Positions 35,550 to 47,081 of a stretch of DNA of 62,044 bases are shown one piece after another. A program made the position numbers and the translations under genes. The DNA comes from Yoonia sp. Its GTDB lineage: Bacteria; Pseudomonadota; Alphaproteobacteria; Rhodobacterales; Rhodobacteraceae. The notes below the pieces were generated by a model. It saw nothing but the letters and a program-made list of their open reading frames with translations, made no database searches and was not told where the DNA came from. The stretch covers positions 1 through 62,044 of the forward strand of contig JAQXBV010000039.1 in the NCBI GenBank assembly GCA_029252195.1. Reading direction: 5' to 3'. Each line of letters begins with the position of its first letter. The first letter of the stretch is position 1.

Positions 35550-36821
35550 ATGAGCCAAACTGGTCTGCCACCGCGCCGTGCCGCGCATCATCTGCTTGAA
35601 CAGATTATCGGTGAGGGTCGCTTGATGGCCGAACTGATTGGTGGCGGGGCCTTGGATCATTTGGCCAACGATGACCGTGCGCGTGCGCAACGGCTTGCGA
35701 CAGACGCTCTGCGTGGCCTTGATCGCGCGGACCGGATGCTTAAGCCATACTTCAAAAAGGCCGCTCCGCCAGAGTATGTGATGAACGCGTTACGCCTTGG
35801 TGTGATTGAGCTGACGGGTGGCGAGGCGGCGCATGGTGTCGTGAACGCCTATGTCGAGATTGTTGGCCGCAATCAGCGCACTGCCTCGATGAAGGGCATG
35901 ACCAACGCGGTTTTGCGCCGCATCGCTGAGGAAGGCCCCACGGCTTGGAACAAGCGCCCTGTGCCATTGATGCCCGGATGGTTGCGTCAGCCGTTGGTTG
36001 CCGCTTGGGGCCGCCCTGCGATGGACGCGATGGATGCCGCGCATTTCGCAGGCGCGCAGCTTGATCTGACCTGCAAGGGTGACCCTGCTGTCGTGGCGGA
36101 AAAGGTTGGCGGTGTTGTGCTGCCGACGGGGTCCGTGCGCGTTGCAGATGCGGGGCAGGTCAGCCAGATGGCAGGCTTTGCCGAAGGCGAGTGGTGGGTG
36201 CAGGACGCTGCCGCCGCCATCCCTGTGAAAATGCTCAAACCAACCGCAGGTATGACCGTGATTGATCTCTGCGCAGCTCCCGGTGGTAAGACGATGCAAC
36301 TTGCCGCCGCTGGCGCCAAAGTGACCGCTGTGGATATTTCGCAAGGGCGGATTGCGCGGGTCACGGAGAACCTTGCGCGGGTGAAGCTGACCGCTGAAGT
36401 GATTGTCGCAGACGCCATGCAGGTCGAGGGCCAATATGATGCGGTTCTGCTTGATGCGCCGTGCTCTGCAACGGGCACAATCCGCCGCCACCCTGATTTG
36501 CCCTATGCCAAGGATGGCTCTGAATTTGCTGAACTGATCGAGCAACAAGCCTATATGATCGACCATGCGCTTTCGCTTTTGAAACCGGGTGGGAAGCTTG
36601 TGTATTGCACCTGTTCGCTGCTTCCTGACGAGGGCGAGGTGCAGATCGAGGAGGCGCTGGAGCGGCACCCCGAATTGGTCATCGATAAAGACGCTGCCAA
36701 TATCGCGGGTATTGATCCAGAGTGGACAACCTATGAGGGTGGCGTGCGATTGCGCCCTGATTTCTGGCCAGAGCTTGGCGGGATGGATGGTTTCTACATT
36801 GCGGTGCTGACAAAGCCGTAA
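35550..36821 (+). CDS. rsmB: 16S rRNA (cytosine-5) methyltransferase, RsmB/NOL1 family
   Basis: A 423-residue RsmB-type enzyme. The N-terminal NusB-like domain (residues about 1-135, RAAHHLLEQIIGEG) is followed by a SAM methyltransferase domain with CAAPGGKTMQLA, the conserved DAPCSATGTIRRHPDL and the catalytic YCTCSLLPDEGE. It methylates a cytosine of 16S rRNA (C967 in E. coli). It opens the conserved plus-strand block that leads to rmuC. GGGAACTCAC precedes the ATG. Exact site specificity is by family only. Confidence 0.94.
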   Translation: MSQTGLPPRRAAHHLLEQIIGEGRLMAELIGGGALDHLANDDRARAQRLATDALRGLDRADRMLKPYFKKAAPPEYVMNALRLGVIELTGGEAAHGVVNAYVEIVGRNQRTASMKGMTNAVLRRIAEEGPTAWNKRPVPLMPGWLRQPLVAAWGRPAMDAMDAAHFAGAQLDLTCKGDPAVVAEKVGGVVLPTGSVRVADAGQVSQMAGFAEGEWWVQDAAAAIPVKMLKPTAGMTVIDLCAAPGGKTMQLAAAGAKVTAVDISQGRIARVTENLARVKLTAEVIVADAMQVEGQYDAVLLDAPCSATGTIRRHPDLPYAKDGSEFAELIEQQAYMIDHALSLLKPGGKLVYCTCSLLPDEGEVQIEEALERHPELVIDKDAANIAGIDPEWTTYEGGVRLRPDFWPELGGMDGFYIAVLTKP

Positions 36822-36881
36822 ATTGCCGCTAATCTGCTGCCAACAAACAAGCGTAAGAACGCAAAGCCGAGGCAGCAGAAT

Positions 36882-38636
36882 TTGGCACAACAGCAGACAT
36901 GGCGCGCACGTCGCGCGCAATTCATGCATCTCGTTCATGCGCGCATAGCCGCGCGTTCGCGTCCTGCGACGGGATTCGTCAGCCAGCCAGAGCCGAAAAC
37001 CATCGGGCATTTCGCGCGAGGACGGCAGCTTATTGCCGGCAACTTCCTGTTCTCGGGCTCGCTGACAGAGGCCAAGGGCGGCTCGATTTGGGATATTGCG
37101 CCCGAGAATGACGTCGTTGCCGAGGAATTGCACGGCTGTGCGTGGCTTGATGATCTCGCCGCTGTGGGCGATGCCAAGGCGCGGGTCTGCGCGCAGGCTT
37201 GGGTGTCGGAGTGGATCACACGTTTTGGCAATGGCCGCGGGGCTGGCTGGACCCCTGATTTGACAGGGCGTCGCTTGATCCGCTGGATACAGCACGGGTT
37301 TTTCCTGCTGCGCGAGCAAGAGCGCGAGGCGAACGTCGCCTTTTATCGCTCGCTGGGTCAGCAGACGATCTTTCTGTCGCGCCGTTGGCAGGCGACCAGT
37401 CAGGGTTTGCCGCGGTTTGAAGCCTTAACGGGGATGATTTATGCGGGGCTCTCTCTAGAGGGGATGGAGCAGCATGTGGAGCCCGCTGTCGCCGCATTGG
37501 CCCGCGATTGCGGACGCGAAATTGACGAGACTGGCGGCATCCCGACGCGCAAACCCGAAGAGCTGCTTGAGGTTTTGACCCTGCTCACATGGGTGGCGGA
37601 CGCCTTGCGCGAAACCGATCGCCAGCCTACCGCCGCGATCATGACGGCGATTTCACGGATTACACCAACGCTGCGGGCATTGCGCCACGCCGACGGTGGT
37701 CTTGCGCGGTTCCATGGCGGTGGGCGCGGGCTTGATGGCAGGCTTGATCACGCACTTGCTGCGGCGGGCGACCGGACCCGCCCGACAGAGGGGCCGCATA
37801 TGGGTTATGCGCGGCTGAGCGGCGGGCGCACCTCTGTCGTGGTTGATGCCGCAACGCCACCCGCAGGTGCGGCGTCTGTCAATGCCCATGCCAGTACGTT
37901 GGCGTTTGAGCTGACCTCCGGGCGCAGACCCCTGATCGTCAACTGCGGCTCGGGGCGCACATTCGGAGAGGAATGGCGCCGCGCAGGCCGTGCTACTCCA
38001 AGCCATTCGACCCTTTGCATCGAGGGCTATTCATCCTCGCGTCTTGGCCCCCCAAGTCGTCTTGTGGCATCGCGTCAGGAGCTTTTGGTCGATACGCCCA
38101 ACGACGTCCAATGCCATTTCTCGCAATTGCACGACGGGCGCAGGCTTGAGTTGTCTCATGACGGCTATCGCCGCACTCATGGCCTGATCCATGCCCGCAC
38201 GCTTGATCTCGCGATGGACGGGCGGGGGATGGTCGGCGAAGATCTTTTAACAACGCTCACCGATGTCGATAAGCAGCGGTTCGAACACGCGCTCGATGAA
38301 ACCGCGCTCCAAGGAGTACCCTATGCGCTGCGATTCCATATCCATCCAGAGGTTGACGCGACCCTTGATATGGGTGGCGCTGCGGTGTCGATGGCGCTCA
38401 AATCGGGCGAGATTTGGATATTGCGCCATGACGGGCACGCAAATTTGGCCATTGAACCATCAGTTTATCTCGAAAATGGCAGATTATCTCCCCGACCAAG
38501 CCAGCAGGTGGTTTTATCTGGGCGCACAATGGCCTATGCGACACGCGTCCGCTGGTCGTTGGCCAAGGCGCAAGACACACCTGAGGGTCTGCGCGATCTG
38601 GTCACGGATGATCCGATGGACGACTTTGAAAATTGA
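36882..38636 (+). CDS. Heparinase II/III family protein
   Basis: A 584-residue protein of the heparinase II/III family: an alpha-helical toroid in the N-terminal half and a beta-sandwich C-terminal half containing GRTSVVVDAATPP and ATPSHSTLCIEGYSSSRLG. It has no signal peptide. The gene starts with TTG at 36882. Family enzymes cleave acidic polysaccharides by elimination. In Rhodobacteraceae the gene is fixed next to purH as far as I recall, which points to a housekeeping envelope role rather than polysaccharide feeding. Its stop is 15 bases before purH. Confidence 0.9.
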   Translation: MAQQQTWRARRAQFMHLVHARIAARSRPATGFVSQPEPKTIGHFARGRQLIAGNFLFSGSLTEAKGGSIWDIAPENDVVAEELHGCAWLDDLAAVGDAKARVCAQAWVSEWITRFGNGRGAGWTPDLTGRRLIRWIQHGFFLLREQEREANVAFYRSLGQQTIFLSRRWQATSQGLPRFEALTGMIYAGLSLEGMEQHVEPAVAALARDCGREIDETGGIPTRKPEELLEVLTLLTWVADALRETDRQPTAAIMTAISRITPTLRALRHADGGLARFHGGGRGLDGRLDHALAAAGDRTRPTEGPHMGYARLSGGRTSVVVDAATPPAGAASVNAHASTLAFELTSGRRPLIVNCGSGRTFGEEWRRAGRATPSHSTLCIEGYSSSRLGPPSRLVASRQELLVDTPNDVQCHFSQLHDGRRLELSHDGYRRTHGLIHARTLDLAMDGRGMVGEDLLTTLTDVDKQRFEHALDETALQGVPYALRFHIHPEVDATLDMGGAAVSMALKSGEIWILRHDGHANLAIEPSVYLENGRLSPRPSQQVVLSGRTMAYATRVRWSLAKAQDTPEGLRDLVTDDPMDDFEN

Positions 38637-38651
38637 TCTTTGGGGGATCTC

Positions 38652-40241
38652 ATGACCGACCTTGCACCACTTAAGCGCGCACTTCTTTCCGTTTCCGATA
38701 AGACGGGTTTGCTGGACCTTGGGCGGGCTCTGGCCGCTCGCGGTGTTGAACTGCTCTCGACTGGCGGCTCCGCCAAGGCGCTGCGGGACGCGGGCCTTGA
38801 CGTGAAAGACGTGGCCGATGTGACGGGCTTCCCCGAGATGATGGACGGCCGTGTCAAGACGCTACACCCTGTCGTGCACGGTGGCCTTCTGGCCCGTCGC
38901 GATTTTGCCTCGCATGTCGAGGCGATGGAAGAGCACAACATCGGTCCAATCGACCTGCTTGTTGTGAACCTTTATCCGTTCGAAGAAACCGTCGCCAAGG
39001 GCGCGGATTTCGACACATGCATCGAAAACATTGACATCGGTGGTCCTGCGATGATCCGCTCTGCGGCCAAGAACCACGCTTTTGTAAACGTGATCACCGA
39101 CGTCGAAGACTACGCGGCTTTGCTGGCCGAATTGGATGCACATGACGGCCAGACGACCTTGGCGTTCCGTCAGAAGCTGGCGCAAACCGCATACGGGCGC
39201 ACGGCCGCCTATGACACGGCAGTCAGCACATGGATGGCGGGCGCGATTGCTATGGCGACCCCGCGCCGTCGGTCTATCGCAGGCACTTATCGCCAAGAAA
39301 TGCGTTACGGCGAAAACGCCCACCAGTCCGCTGCATTCTACACCGACGGCACTGGCCGTCAGGGTGTCGCGACGGCGGTGCAGCATCAGGGCAAGGAGTT
39401 GTCCTACAACAACATCAACGACACCGACGCGGCGTTTGAATTGGTGGCGGAGTTTGATCCTGCTGACGGCCCTGCTGTGGCGATTATCAAGCATGCGAAC
39501 CCAAGTGGTGTGGCCCGTGGCGCGACCTTGCTAGAGGCCTATAAGAACGCCTTCGATTGCGACCGCACCTCTGCTTTTGGCGGTATCGTGGCGCTGAACC
39601 AACCCCTCGATGAAGACACTGCAAAGGCGATTGTGGAGATCTTCACCGAAGTCGTGATCGCACCGGGAGCATCCGATGCGGCGAAGGCGATTTTCGCGAC
39701 CAAGAAAAACCTGCGCCTTTTGACCACTGACGGCTTGCCCGATCCCAAGGACGCTCAGATCACCATGAAGCAGGTCGCAGGCGGTATGCTTGTGCAGGAC
39801 AAGGACGTTGGTTCTGTTGATCTGGCCGACCTGAAGGTCGTGACCAAGGTCAAGCCGACAGAGGCGCAAATGGCCGATCTCTTGTTCGCTTGGAAGGTGG
39901 CAAAGCACGTCAAATCCAACGCGATAGTCTATGTGAAAGACAAGGCAACCGTTGGCGTTGGCGCAGGCCAGATGTCGCGGCTTGATAGTGCCTTGATCGC
40001 CGCCCAAAAGGCAGAGCGCATGGCAAAGGCGATGGACCTGCCGCAATCACTTGCCATCGGGTCTGCCGTTGCGTCCGACGCATTCTTTCCTTTCGCGGAT
40101 GGCCTGCTTGAGGCTGCCGCCGCAGGGGCCACTTGCGTGATCCAACCAGGTGGTTCGATGCGCGATGACGAGGTAATTGCCGCGGCAGATGCGGCAGGTA
40201 TCGCCATGGTCTTTACTGGCATGCGCCACTTCCGGCACTGA
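38652..40241 (+). CDS. purH: Bifunctional AICAR transformylase/IMP cyclohydrolase
   Basis: A 529-residue PurH catalysing the last two steps of IMP synthesis. The N-terminal MGS-like cyclohydrolase domain reads [20 protein letters not shown] with the STGGSAKAL loop; the C-terminal transformylase contains [10 protein letters not shown] and FRHASRLLD-like ends such as [18 protein letters not shown] at 38652 with GGGGGA before it; a TTG 12 bases earlier is less likely. lspA follows after 11 bases. Confidence 0.97.
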   Translation: MTDLAPLKRALLSVSDKTGLLDLGRALAARGVELLSTGGSAKALRDAGLDVKDVADVTGFPEMMDGRVKTLHPVVHGGLLARRDFASHVEAMEEHNIGPIDLLVVNLYPFEETVAKGADFDTCIENIDIGGPAMIRSAAKNHAFVNVITDVEDYAALLAELDAHDGQTTLAFRQKLAQTAYGRTAAYDTAVSTWMAGAIAMATPRRRSIAGTYRQEMRYGENAHQSAAFYTDGTGRQGVATAVQHQGKELSYNNINDTDAAFELVAEFDPADGPAVAIIKHANPSGVARGATLLEAYKNAFDCDRTSAFGGIVALNQPLDEDTAKAIVEIFTEVVIAPGASDAAKAIFATKKNLRLLTTDGLPDPKDAQITMKQVAGGMLVQDKDVGSVDLADLKVVTKVKPTEAQMADLLFAWKVAKHVKSNAIVYVKDKATVGVGAGQMSRLDSALIAAQKAERMAKAMDLPQSLAIGSAVASDAFFPFADGLLEAAAAGATCVIQPGGSMRDDEVIAAADAAGIAMVFTGMRHFRH

Positions 40242-40252
40242 GGATTTCACTG

Positions 40253-40729
40253 ATGCGGCTACTTTTTTGGACGGGATTTTGGGTGTTTCTGGCAGATCAG
40301 GCCAGCAAATATTATATCCTGCATGTGCTGCAACTGAAGGAAGGGTATCCGATCGCGGTCTTTGACCCCTATCTTGTGTTCACGATGGCTTGGAATAAGG
40401 GCGTCAATTTCGGGCTTGGCGCAAGTTTCGACATGCGCTGGGTCTTGATAGGTGTTGCGGCGCTTATTTCGAGCGTCGTGCTCACTTGGCTCTGGCGCAC
40501 GCCGACCGCGAGCAAGTGGACCTATGTCGGCGCTGGCTTTTTGATCGGAGGGGCGCTGGGCAATGTCGTTGACCGCATTCTCTATGGGGCCGTGGCCGAT
40601 TTTCTCAATATGTCGTGCTGCGGGATCTATAACCCATATGCGTTCAACATCGCCGATATCGCGATCTTTATTGGGGCAATCGGGATCGCGTTCACGGATA
40701 TGGGCAGCGCCAAAAAGAAACGGGCGTGA
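40253..40729 (+). CDS. lspA: Signal peptidase II (lipoprotein)
   Basis: A 158-residue inner-membrane aspartyl protease that removes lipoprotein signal peptides after lipidation. It has four transmembrane segments. The catalytic Asp pair is in GGALGNVVDRI and FNIADIAIFIGA. VFTMAWNKGVNFGLG is the N/GxNxG-type conserved block. The frame of the next gene overlaps its stop by 4 bases but the likely start of that protein is 57 bases later. Several predicted lipoproteins in the window depend on this step. Confidence 0.96.
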   Translation: MRLLFWTGFWVFLADQASKYYILHVLQLKEGYPIAVFDPYLVFTMAWNKGVNFGLGASFDMRWVLIGVAALISSVVLTWLWRTPTASKWTYVGAGFLIGGALGNVVDRILYGAVADFLNMSCCGIYNPYAFNIADIAIFIGAIGIAFTDMGSAKKKRA

Positions 40730-40782
40730 CGACCGCCGCAGCTTGCGCTAAACAGTCTGGAATAACGACCAAGGGTTTGGGT

Positions 40783-41289
40783 ATGCGCAAGGCGATTTTA
40801 GCGATTTTGACACTAGCAGCACTGGCGGCATGTTCGTCGGGAAAGCGCCCGTTGCATGACATGAGATCAGCATCTGGTGGTCCTGATGAATTCACAGTCA
40901 TGCCCGTCGGACCGCTTGAAATCCCAGAGGTTTTCACATTGCCAGTCCCAACGCCCGGGGCGACCAACCGCGTAGATCCGACACCAAAGGCCGACGCGAT
41001 TGCCGCACTTGGTGGCCGCCCCTCTGCTGTTGTTGCAGGTGGTGTACCTGTCGCGGATAACGCGCTTGTGGCTGCCGCCTCTCGCAATGGTGTGCAGTCC
41101 GACGTCCGCGCGGTTTTGGCCGCCGAGGATGCGGCGTTCCGCAAAGGAAAAAATCGCTATTCTCTCCGTTCGGCGCTCAGCAGGGACCGTTATTTCAAGG
41201 CCTATGCCCGCTTTGCACTTGATGCTTATGCCGAGCTGCAACGGTTCCGTAATCTGGGCGTTGCCACCCCAAGTGCACCGCCGCGGTAA
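40783..41289 (+). CDS. DUF3035 lipoprotein
   Basis: A 168-residue lipoprotein: MRKAILAILTLAALAACSSG has a lipobox LAAC. The DUF3035 block follows, with the Pro-rich MPVGPLEIPEVFTLPVPTPG. The ATG at 40783 is chosen because it starts the signal peptide; the open frame reaches back to 40726. Function is unknown. Gene order lspA, DUF3035, M16, M16 suggests a role in the envelope. Confidence 0.88.
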   Translation: MRKAILAILTLAALAACSSGKRPLHDMRSASGGPDEFTVMPVGPLEIPEVFTLPVPTPGATNRVDPTPKADAIAALGGRPSAVVAGGVPVADNALVAAASRNGVQSDVRAVLAAEDAAFRKGKNRYSLRSALSRDRYFKAYARFALDAYAELQRFRNLGVATPSAPPR

Positions 41290-41375
41290 CCCCGTTTCAC
41301 ATCTGCGTTTGCAGGGCTTGAAAGCTGCCTGAACGGGCGTAGGTTACCCCTAACGACCCCAAGTAAGGACCGCCC

Positions 41376-42707
41376 ATGCGCCGCCTCATTGCCTCTGCTT
41401 TTGTGATTTTTGCAGCTTTGCCTGCTTTGGCCGAAGAGGTCACAACCTTCCGTCTTGATAATGGCATGGATGTTGTTGTGATCGAAGACCACCGTGCGCC
41501 TGTTGTGGTCCATATGGTCTGGTACAAGGTCGGATCAGCCGACGAGCCTGTGGGCGCCTCTGGCGTTGCGCACTATCTGGAACATCTGTTGTTCAAGGCC
41601 ACCGATAAACTTGAGAGCGGCGAATTTTCCGCCACTGTGGCGGCCAATGGTGGCTCTGATAATGCCTTCACCAGCTATGACTATACCGCCTATTATCAAC
41701 GGATTGCAGCCGATCGCTTGCCTTTGATGATGGAGATGGAAAGCAACCGGATGGAGAATCTGATGCTGACCCAAGAGGATATCGCGACCGAGCTGGATGT
41801 CGTTTTGGAAGAGCGCAATCAGCGTACCGAGAATAATCCAGGCGCTTTGGCAAACGAACAATTCCGCGCGGCCCAGTATCAAAACCACCGTTACGGCGTG
41901 CCAGTGATCGGCTGGAAGCACGAGATGGAGCAACTCGCGCTGAAAGATACGGTCGATTTCTATCATCTCTATTATTCGGCAAACAACGCCATTTTGGTGG
42001 TCGCTGGCGATGTGCAGCCCGACGAAGTGAAGGCCTTGGCCGAGAAGTATTACGGCGTCATCCCCCCCGAGGCGAACCTGCCCGAACGCATTCGTCCGCA
42101 AGAGCCACCGCAGCGCGCCGAACGTCGCTTGACCTATACCGATGCGCGGGTCAGCCAGCCCTATCTCGCCCGGTCATACCTCGCACCAGAACGCGACAGC
42201 GGTGCGCAGAAGGAAGCGGCCGCATTGACCTATCTTGCCGATCTATTGGGCGGCTCGCCGTTCACCTCCGCACTAGGGCAAGCTCTCCAGTTTGATAGCC
42301 AGATCGCGGTCTATACCCGCGCGGGCTATGACGGGTCGAGCTTGGACGACAGTACCTTCAGCATCTCGGTTGTGCCTTCCGAAGGTGTCAGTCTTTCGGA
42401 GGCAGAAGCGGCGATGGACAAGGTGATCGCGGATTTCCTTGCGACCCCGATTGATCCGGCCCAAATGGAAAGTATCCGCACGCAGCTGCGCGCCTCCGAA
42501 ATCTACGCCAAGGATAACGTCGAAGGTCTTGCCAACCGCTATGGCGCGGCGCTGACCCAAGGGTTGACGATCCAAGACGTGCAAGACTGGCCGCAAATCC
42601 TGCAAGACGTGACCGAAGCCGACATTAAGGCGGTCGCCGCCAAAGTGTTCAACCGTGATCAATCTGTCACTGGCTGGGTCGTGTCCAGCGCCGAGGAGGC
42701 CCGCTAA
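41376..42707 (+). CDS. M16 family zinc metallopeptidase (active subunit)
   Basis: A 443-residue exported M16 peptidase (pitrilysin family). A signal peptide ends at LPALAEE. The inverted zinc motif HYLEH is at residues 66-70, and the further Glu ligand lies in LDVVLEERNQR. GASGVAHYLEHLLF and PFTSALGQALQF are typical. The next gene encodes an M16 protein without this motif, and the stop and start overlap by one base (TAATG), so the two probably form a heterodimer in the periplasm. Confidence 0.95.
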   Translation: MRRLIASAFVIFAALPALAEEVTTFRLDNGMDVVVIEDHRAPVVVHMVWYKVGSADEPVGASGVAHYLEHLLFKATDKLESGEFSATVAANGGSDNAFTSYDYTAYYQRIAADRLPLMMEMESNRMENLMLTQEDIATELDVVLEERNQRTENNPGALANEQFRAAQYQNHRYGVPVIGWKHEMEQLALKDTVDFYHLYYSANNAILVVAGDVQPDEVKALAEKYYGVIPPEANLPERIRPQEPPQRAERRLTYTDARVSQPYLARSYLAPERDSGAQKEAAALTYLADLLGGSPFTSALGQALQFDSQIAVYTRAGYDGSSLDDSTFSISVVPSEGVSLSEAEAAMDKVIADFLATPIDPAQMESIRTQLRASEIYAKDNVEGLANRYGAALTQGLTIQDVQDWPQILQDVTEADIKAVAAKVFNRDQSVTGWVVSSAEEAR

Positions 42708-44014
42708 TGCTCCGTATTCTCCTGACCGCATGTTTTGTGCTCGCGGCGTCAATCGCTTCTGCCACCGAAATCAAAGAGGTCACGTCCGAGGGCGGGATCA
42801 ACGCATGGGTCGTCGAGGAACCGTCGATCCCATTTACGGCGCTTGAAATTCGGATGCGGGGCGGTGCTTCGCTTGATCTGCCCGATAAACGTGGCGCTGT
42901 GAACCTGATGATGGCGTTGATCGAAGAAGGCAGCGGCGACATGGATGCGCGCGCCTTTCAGACCAAGCTCGACGCACTTGCCGCCAGCTTTTCCTTTCGC
43001 GCTTATGACGACACGATGTCGATTTCCGCGCGCTTCCTGACCGAAAACAAAGACGAGGTGCTTGCTCTTTTGCATCAGGCCCTGTCCGCGCCCCGCTTTG
43101 ATCAAGACGCGATTGACCGCGTGCGTGCGCAGGTGCTGTCCGGCATTGCGAGCGACGCAAAGAGCCCGAACCGCATCGCCAGCACCTATTTCGACAACGC
43201 GGCCTTTGGCAATCACCCCTACGGGTCGTCGATTGATGGGACCGTTGAAAGCGTGAACGCACTTACCCAAGCCGACATGTTCGAGGCCTATCGCAATACG
43301 CTCACGCGCGCCGAGATTTATGTCTCTGCTGTGGGCGACATTACCGCAGATGAGATCGGGCCAATGCTGGGCACGCTCTTGGGCGATCTGCCCGCCGAAG
43401 GGCCGCCTGCACCGCCACATGTCGATTTCGGGCTCAAAGGCGGGCTTACTGTGATCCCCTATGAGACGCCGCAATCCGTGGCCCTTTTCGGGCACCGTGG
43501 CATCACCCGCGACGACGATGATTTCTTCGCGGCCTATATCCTCAACGAGATTTTGGGAGGCTCTGGTTTCGAAAGCCGCCTGATGAACGAGGTCCGCGAA
43601 AAGCGGGGGCTTACCTATGGGATTCGCTCGTATCTTGTGCCCAAATTCCACGCGGAAATGTGGATCGGTCAGGTTGCCAGCGGCAACGCGGCCATTGCAG
43701 AGGCGATCCAGGTCACCCGCGACGTCTGGACGGATCTGGCAACGAACGGTGCCACGCCTGAAGAGCTTGCCACGATGAAAACCTATTTGACGGGCGAATA
43801 TCCGCTGCGGTTCGATGGGAACGCCGAGATTGCGGACATCATGGTCGGTATGCAGATGATCGGCCTGCCCACGGAGTATGTCATCAATCGCAACGCTTAT
43901 ATCGAGGCGGTGACACTAGAAGACCTGAACCGCGTGGCCAAAGAATTGCTGCACCCTGATGAGTTACATTTTGTCGTGGTCGGTCAGCCCGTTGGCTTGG
44001 AAAGCACCGATTAA
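42707..44014 (+). CDS. M16 family peptidase homologue (non-catalytic subunit)
   Basis: A 435-residue exported M16 homologue. A signal peptide is present ([21 protein letters not shown]). The HxxEH site is replaced by [12 protein letters not shown], so it cannot bind zinc as its partner does. The C-terminal part keeps the substrate-binding loop [20 protein letters not shown]. It fits the pattern of active/inactive M16 pairs. It is followed after 50 bases by mutL. Confidence 0.94.
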   Translation: MLRILLTACFVLAASIASATEIKEVTSEGGINAWVVEEPSIPFTALEIRMRGGASLDLPDKRGAVNLMMALIEEGSGDMDARAFQTKLDALAASFSFRAYDDTMSISARFLTENKDEVLALLHQALSAPRFDQDAIDRVRAQVLSGIASDAKSPNRIASTYFDNAAFGNHPYGSSIDGTVESVNALTQADMFEAYRNTLTRAEIYVSAVGDITADEIGPMLGTLLGDLPAEGPPAPPHVDFGLKGGLTVIPYETPQSVALFGHRGITRDDDDFFAAYILNEILGGSGFESRLMNEVREKRGLTYGIRSYLVPKFHAEMWIGQVASGNAAIAEAIQVTRDVWTDLATNGATPEELATMKTYLTGEYPLRFDGNAEIADIMVGMQMIGLPTEYVINRNAYIEAVTLEDLNRVAKELLHPDELHFVVVGQPVGLESTD

Positions 44015-44064
44015 CCAACAATCGCACTCGCAGAATCGGCCATGCCCATGCTAAACCTTGTAGC

Positions 44065-45876
44065 ATGGCCAACCTTGACCCCCAGATAAAGCCCCGTCCG
44101 ATCATTCGGCAGCTTGATAACGCCGCGATCAACCGGATCGCTGCGGGCGAAGTGCTGGAACGGCCCGCCTCTGCCGTGAAGGAATTGGTTGAGAACGCGA
44201 TTGATGCCGGTGCGCACCGTATCGAGGTGGTCATCGCCGATGGTGGCAAGACCCTGATCCGCGTGACAGATGATGGTTGCGGGATTTCCGGGCCTGATTT
44301 GCCACTGGCATTGTCCCGCCATGCGACAAGCAAGATTGACGGCTCGGACCTTTTGAATATCCATTCCTTTGGCTTTCGTGGCGAGGCGCTGCCGTCGCTC
44401 GGCGCTGTTGGCCGCCTGACGATCACGAGCCGCATTGATGGCGAAGACGGCGCGAGCATCGCCGTGTCAGGTGGGCGTCACGGTGAGGTGCGCCCTGCGG
44501 CGTTATCGGCGGGCACCGTGGTTGAATTGCGCGATATGTTTTATGCGACGCCTGCACGGCTCAAGTTTCTGCGTACTGACCGCGCAGAGGCCCAAGCGGT
44601 AGGTGACGTGGTCAAGCGGTTGGCGATGGCCGAACCTTTCGTGACCTTCATTCTGCGGGATGCATCAAACGGGGATAACCGCACGGTCTTCCGCGCCGAC
44701 GCCGAGACTGGCGATCTTTTTGATGCGCTCCATGGGCGGTTACGCACTGTTCTGGGCCGCGATTTCGCTGATAACGCGCTGCCGATTGATGCGGAGCGTG
44801 ACGGGTTTCATTTGACGGGCTATGCCGCTTTGCCGACCTATTCGCGGGGGGCTGCGGTGGCGCAATTTCTGTTCGTGAACGGTCGCCCCGTGCGCGACAA
44901 GATGCTGCTGGGTGCATTGCGCGCGGCCTATATGGATGTGTTGTCGCGGGACCGTCACCCCGTCGCCGCGCTGTTTGTCGATTGCGACCCGACGCTTGTG
45001 GATGTGAACGTGCATCCCGCAAAGTCGGAAGTCCGCTTTCGTGAGCCTGCTGTTGTTCGTGGCCTCATCGTCTCTGGTCTACGGCACGCTTTGGCGGAGG
45101 CGGGGCATCGCGCCTCGACCACCGTGGCAAATGCGACCTTGGGTGCGATGCGCCCTGAAGTGACCGAACCCCGAGTCTATCAGATGGACCGCCCCTCGTT
45201 TTCAGCACGCTCCATGACGTTTCAGGCACAAGCGCCGGGATTTTCCGAGGCACCCTCTGCGCGCATCGAGCCTGTGCCGATGGACGAGCCGGATCACCTC
45301 CCGCTTGGTGCCGCCCGCGCGCAGGTGCATGAAAATTACATCATCGCGCAGACCAAAGCAGGGATCGTGATCGTTGACGGGCACGCGGCGCATGAGCGGC
45401 TTGTTTATGAAAAGCTCAAGAAACAGATGGCCGAAAACGGTGTCGCAGCGCAGGCGTTGCTCATTCCCGAGATTTTGGAAATGACCGAGAATGAGGCCGC
45501 GCAATTACTGGAAATCGCCGATGATCTGGCGCGGTTCGGGCTTGGGATCGAGCCCTTTGGCGGCGGTGCGATTGCCGTGCGCGAGACCCCCGCGATCTTG
45601 GGTGAGGTTAACGCAGAAGCGATGCTGCGCGATATTCTGGACGAATTGGCCGACACGGGCGGCAGTGATCGCGTGCAGTCAAAGGTTGAAGCGATTCTGT
45701 CCCGCGTGGCCTGTCACGGATCCATTCGCACAGGACGGCGGATGCGCGGCGAAGAGATGAATGCACTGCTGCGTGAAATGGAAGCGACACCGTTGTCGGG
45801 GCAATGTAACCACGGACGCCCGACCTATGTGGAGTTGAAACTCTCCGATATTGAACGCTTATTCGGTCGCACATGA
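44065..45876 (+). CDS. mutL: DNA mismatch repair protein MutL
   Basis: A 603-residue MutL. The GHKL ATPase domain contains [26 protein letters not shown] and [14 protein letters not shown]. The C-terminal dimerisation domain contains [16 protein letters not shown], which fits the endonuclease motif DQHA(X)2E(X)4E with Gly in place of Gln, and [11 protein letters not shown] near the end. A nicking MutL would fit the lack of MutH in these bacteria. rmuC starts in the stop codon (ATGA). Confidence 0.97.
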   Translation: MANLDPQIKPRPIIRQLDNAAINRIAAGEVLERPASAVKELVENAIDAGAHRIEVVIADGGKTLIRVTDDGCGISGPDLPLALSRHATSKIDGSDLLNIHSFGFRGEALPSLGAVGRLTITSRIDGEDGASIAVSGGRHGEVRPAALSAGTVVELRDMFYATPARLKFLRTDRAEAQAVGDVVKRLAMAEPFVTFILRDASNGDNRTVFRADAETGDLFDALHGRLRTVLGRDFADNALPIDAERDGFHLTGYAALPTYSRGAAVAQFLFVNGRPVRDKMLLGALRAAYMDVLSRDRHPVAALFVDCDPTLVDVNVHPAKSEVRFREPAVVRGLIVSGLRHALAEAGHRASTTVANATLGAMRPEVTEPRVYQMDRPSFSARSMTFQAQAPGFSEAPSARIEPVPMDEPDHLPLGAARAQVHENYIIAQTKAGIVIVDGHAAHERLVYEKLKKQMAENGVAAQALLIPEILEMTENEAAQLLEIADDLARFGLGIEPFGGGAIAVRETPAILGEVNAEAMLRDILDELADTGGSDRVQSKVEAILSRVACHGSIRTGRRMRGEEMNALLREMEATPLSGQCNHGRPTYVELKLSDIERLFGRT

Positions 45877-47045
45877 TCACGATCGGCGATTACACCTTTG
45901 GCCTAGACGACCCGTTGTTCCTCGCCGGTCTCACCTTTGCCCTCTTGCTCTTGCTGGTGGTGATCCTGTTGATTATCGCGGTGCGTCGTGCTGGCAAATC
46001 GGGTGAGATGGCGCAAATTTTGGCGAGCCAGATGGGCGGACTGGGCAGTCGTGTCGAGATGCTCTCGAACGGGCAACAGCAACTGTTCGGGGGGCTCACC
46101 TCGGTGACGGAGGCGCAGGCGCAGCAACAAGCGCGGACGCTGCAATTGATGGAGCGGCGGCTCAGCCAAGTGACGGAATCGCTGAATGTGAACCTGTCGT
46201 CCTCGGCGCAGCGCACGGCGCAATCCTTGGGCGAATTGCAGCAGCGCCTGATGACGATCGACAAGGCGCAAGAGAATATCACCAAGCTATCGGGCGATGT
46301 GTTGTCACTGCAAGACATCCTATCGAACAAGCAAACGCGCGGCGCATTTGGTGAAATCCAGCTTAATGATATCGTGAGCAAGGCGCTGCCGTCGGACGCT
46401 TATACGTTCCAGCCCACGCTGACCAACGGCAAGCGGGCCGATTGCCTGATCCATTTGCCGAATCCGCCGGGTCCTATCGTGATCGACAGCAAATTTCCGC
46501 TAGAAGCCTATGAGGCGCTGCGCAACGCCAAGACCGATTGGGAGGCCAATGAGGCCGCCAAATTCATGCGCACAAGCGTGAAGGCCCATATCAAGGCGAT
46601 TTCGGAGAAGTATATTCTGGACGGTGAAACGGCAGATGGGGCGTTGATGTTCCTGCCGTCCGAGGCGGTCTATGCTGAACTGCACGCCAACTTTCCAGAA
46701 CTGGTTCGCGACGGCTTTGCAGCCCGTGTCTGGATCGTTTCTCCGACGACTTGCATGGCGACGCTCAACACAATGCGCGCAATCCTCAAAGACGCGCGGA
46801 TGCGTGAACAAGCCGGCGCAATCCGCACGACCCTGCGCCTTTTGCACCGCGACGTGGAATTGGTGTCAGAGCGCGTGACGAAATTGAACATGCACTTTGG
46901 CCAAGCGCGCAAAGACCTCGAAGACATTAACATCGCCTCCGAGCGGGCGGGCAAGCGGGCCGCCAAACTCGACAACTTTGATTTCGAAGACATCACCCCA
47001 GAGATCGAGAGCACCGTCGTCCCCCTTGCACAGCCAAAGCCCTAG
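45873..47045 (+). CDS. rmuC: DNA recombination protein RmuC
   Basis: A 390-residue RmuC family protein. A membrane segment ([20 protein letters not shown]) is followed by a long coiled-coil region (residues about 40-130) and the RmuC nuclease-like domain with [35 protein letters not shown] and [18 protein letters not shown]. It has been tied to limiting DNA inversion at short inverted repeats. It overlaps mutL by 4 bases, which is the normal order in Rhodobacteraceae. Confidence 0.95.
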   Translation: MITIGDYTFGLDDPLFLAGLTFALLLLLVVILLIIAVRRAGKSGEMAQILASQMGGLGSRVEMLSNGQQQLFGGLTSVTEAQAQQQARTLQLMERRLSQVTESLNVNLSSSAQRTAQSLGELQQRLMTIDKAQENITKLSGDVLSLQDILSNKQTRGAFGEIQLNDIVSKALPSDAYTFQPTLTNGKRADCLIHLPNPPGPIVIDSKFPLEAYEALRNAKTDWEANEAAKFMRTSVKAHIKAISEKYILDGETADGALMFLPSEAVYAELHANFPELVRDGFAARVWIVSPTTCMATLNTMRAILKDARMREQAGAIRTTLRLLHRDVELVSERVTKLNMHFGQARKDLEDINIASERAGKRAAKLDNFDFEDITPEIESTVVPLAQPKP

Positions 47046-47081
47046 GGGCATTGTCGACGCAACATATATTCAGAGGGTCCC

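Noticed and set aside
35790-37319. 509-codon open frame antisense to rsmB and the heparinase gene
   Set aside because: It crosses two well-supported genes on the other strand and looks like no protein.
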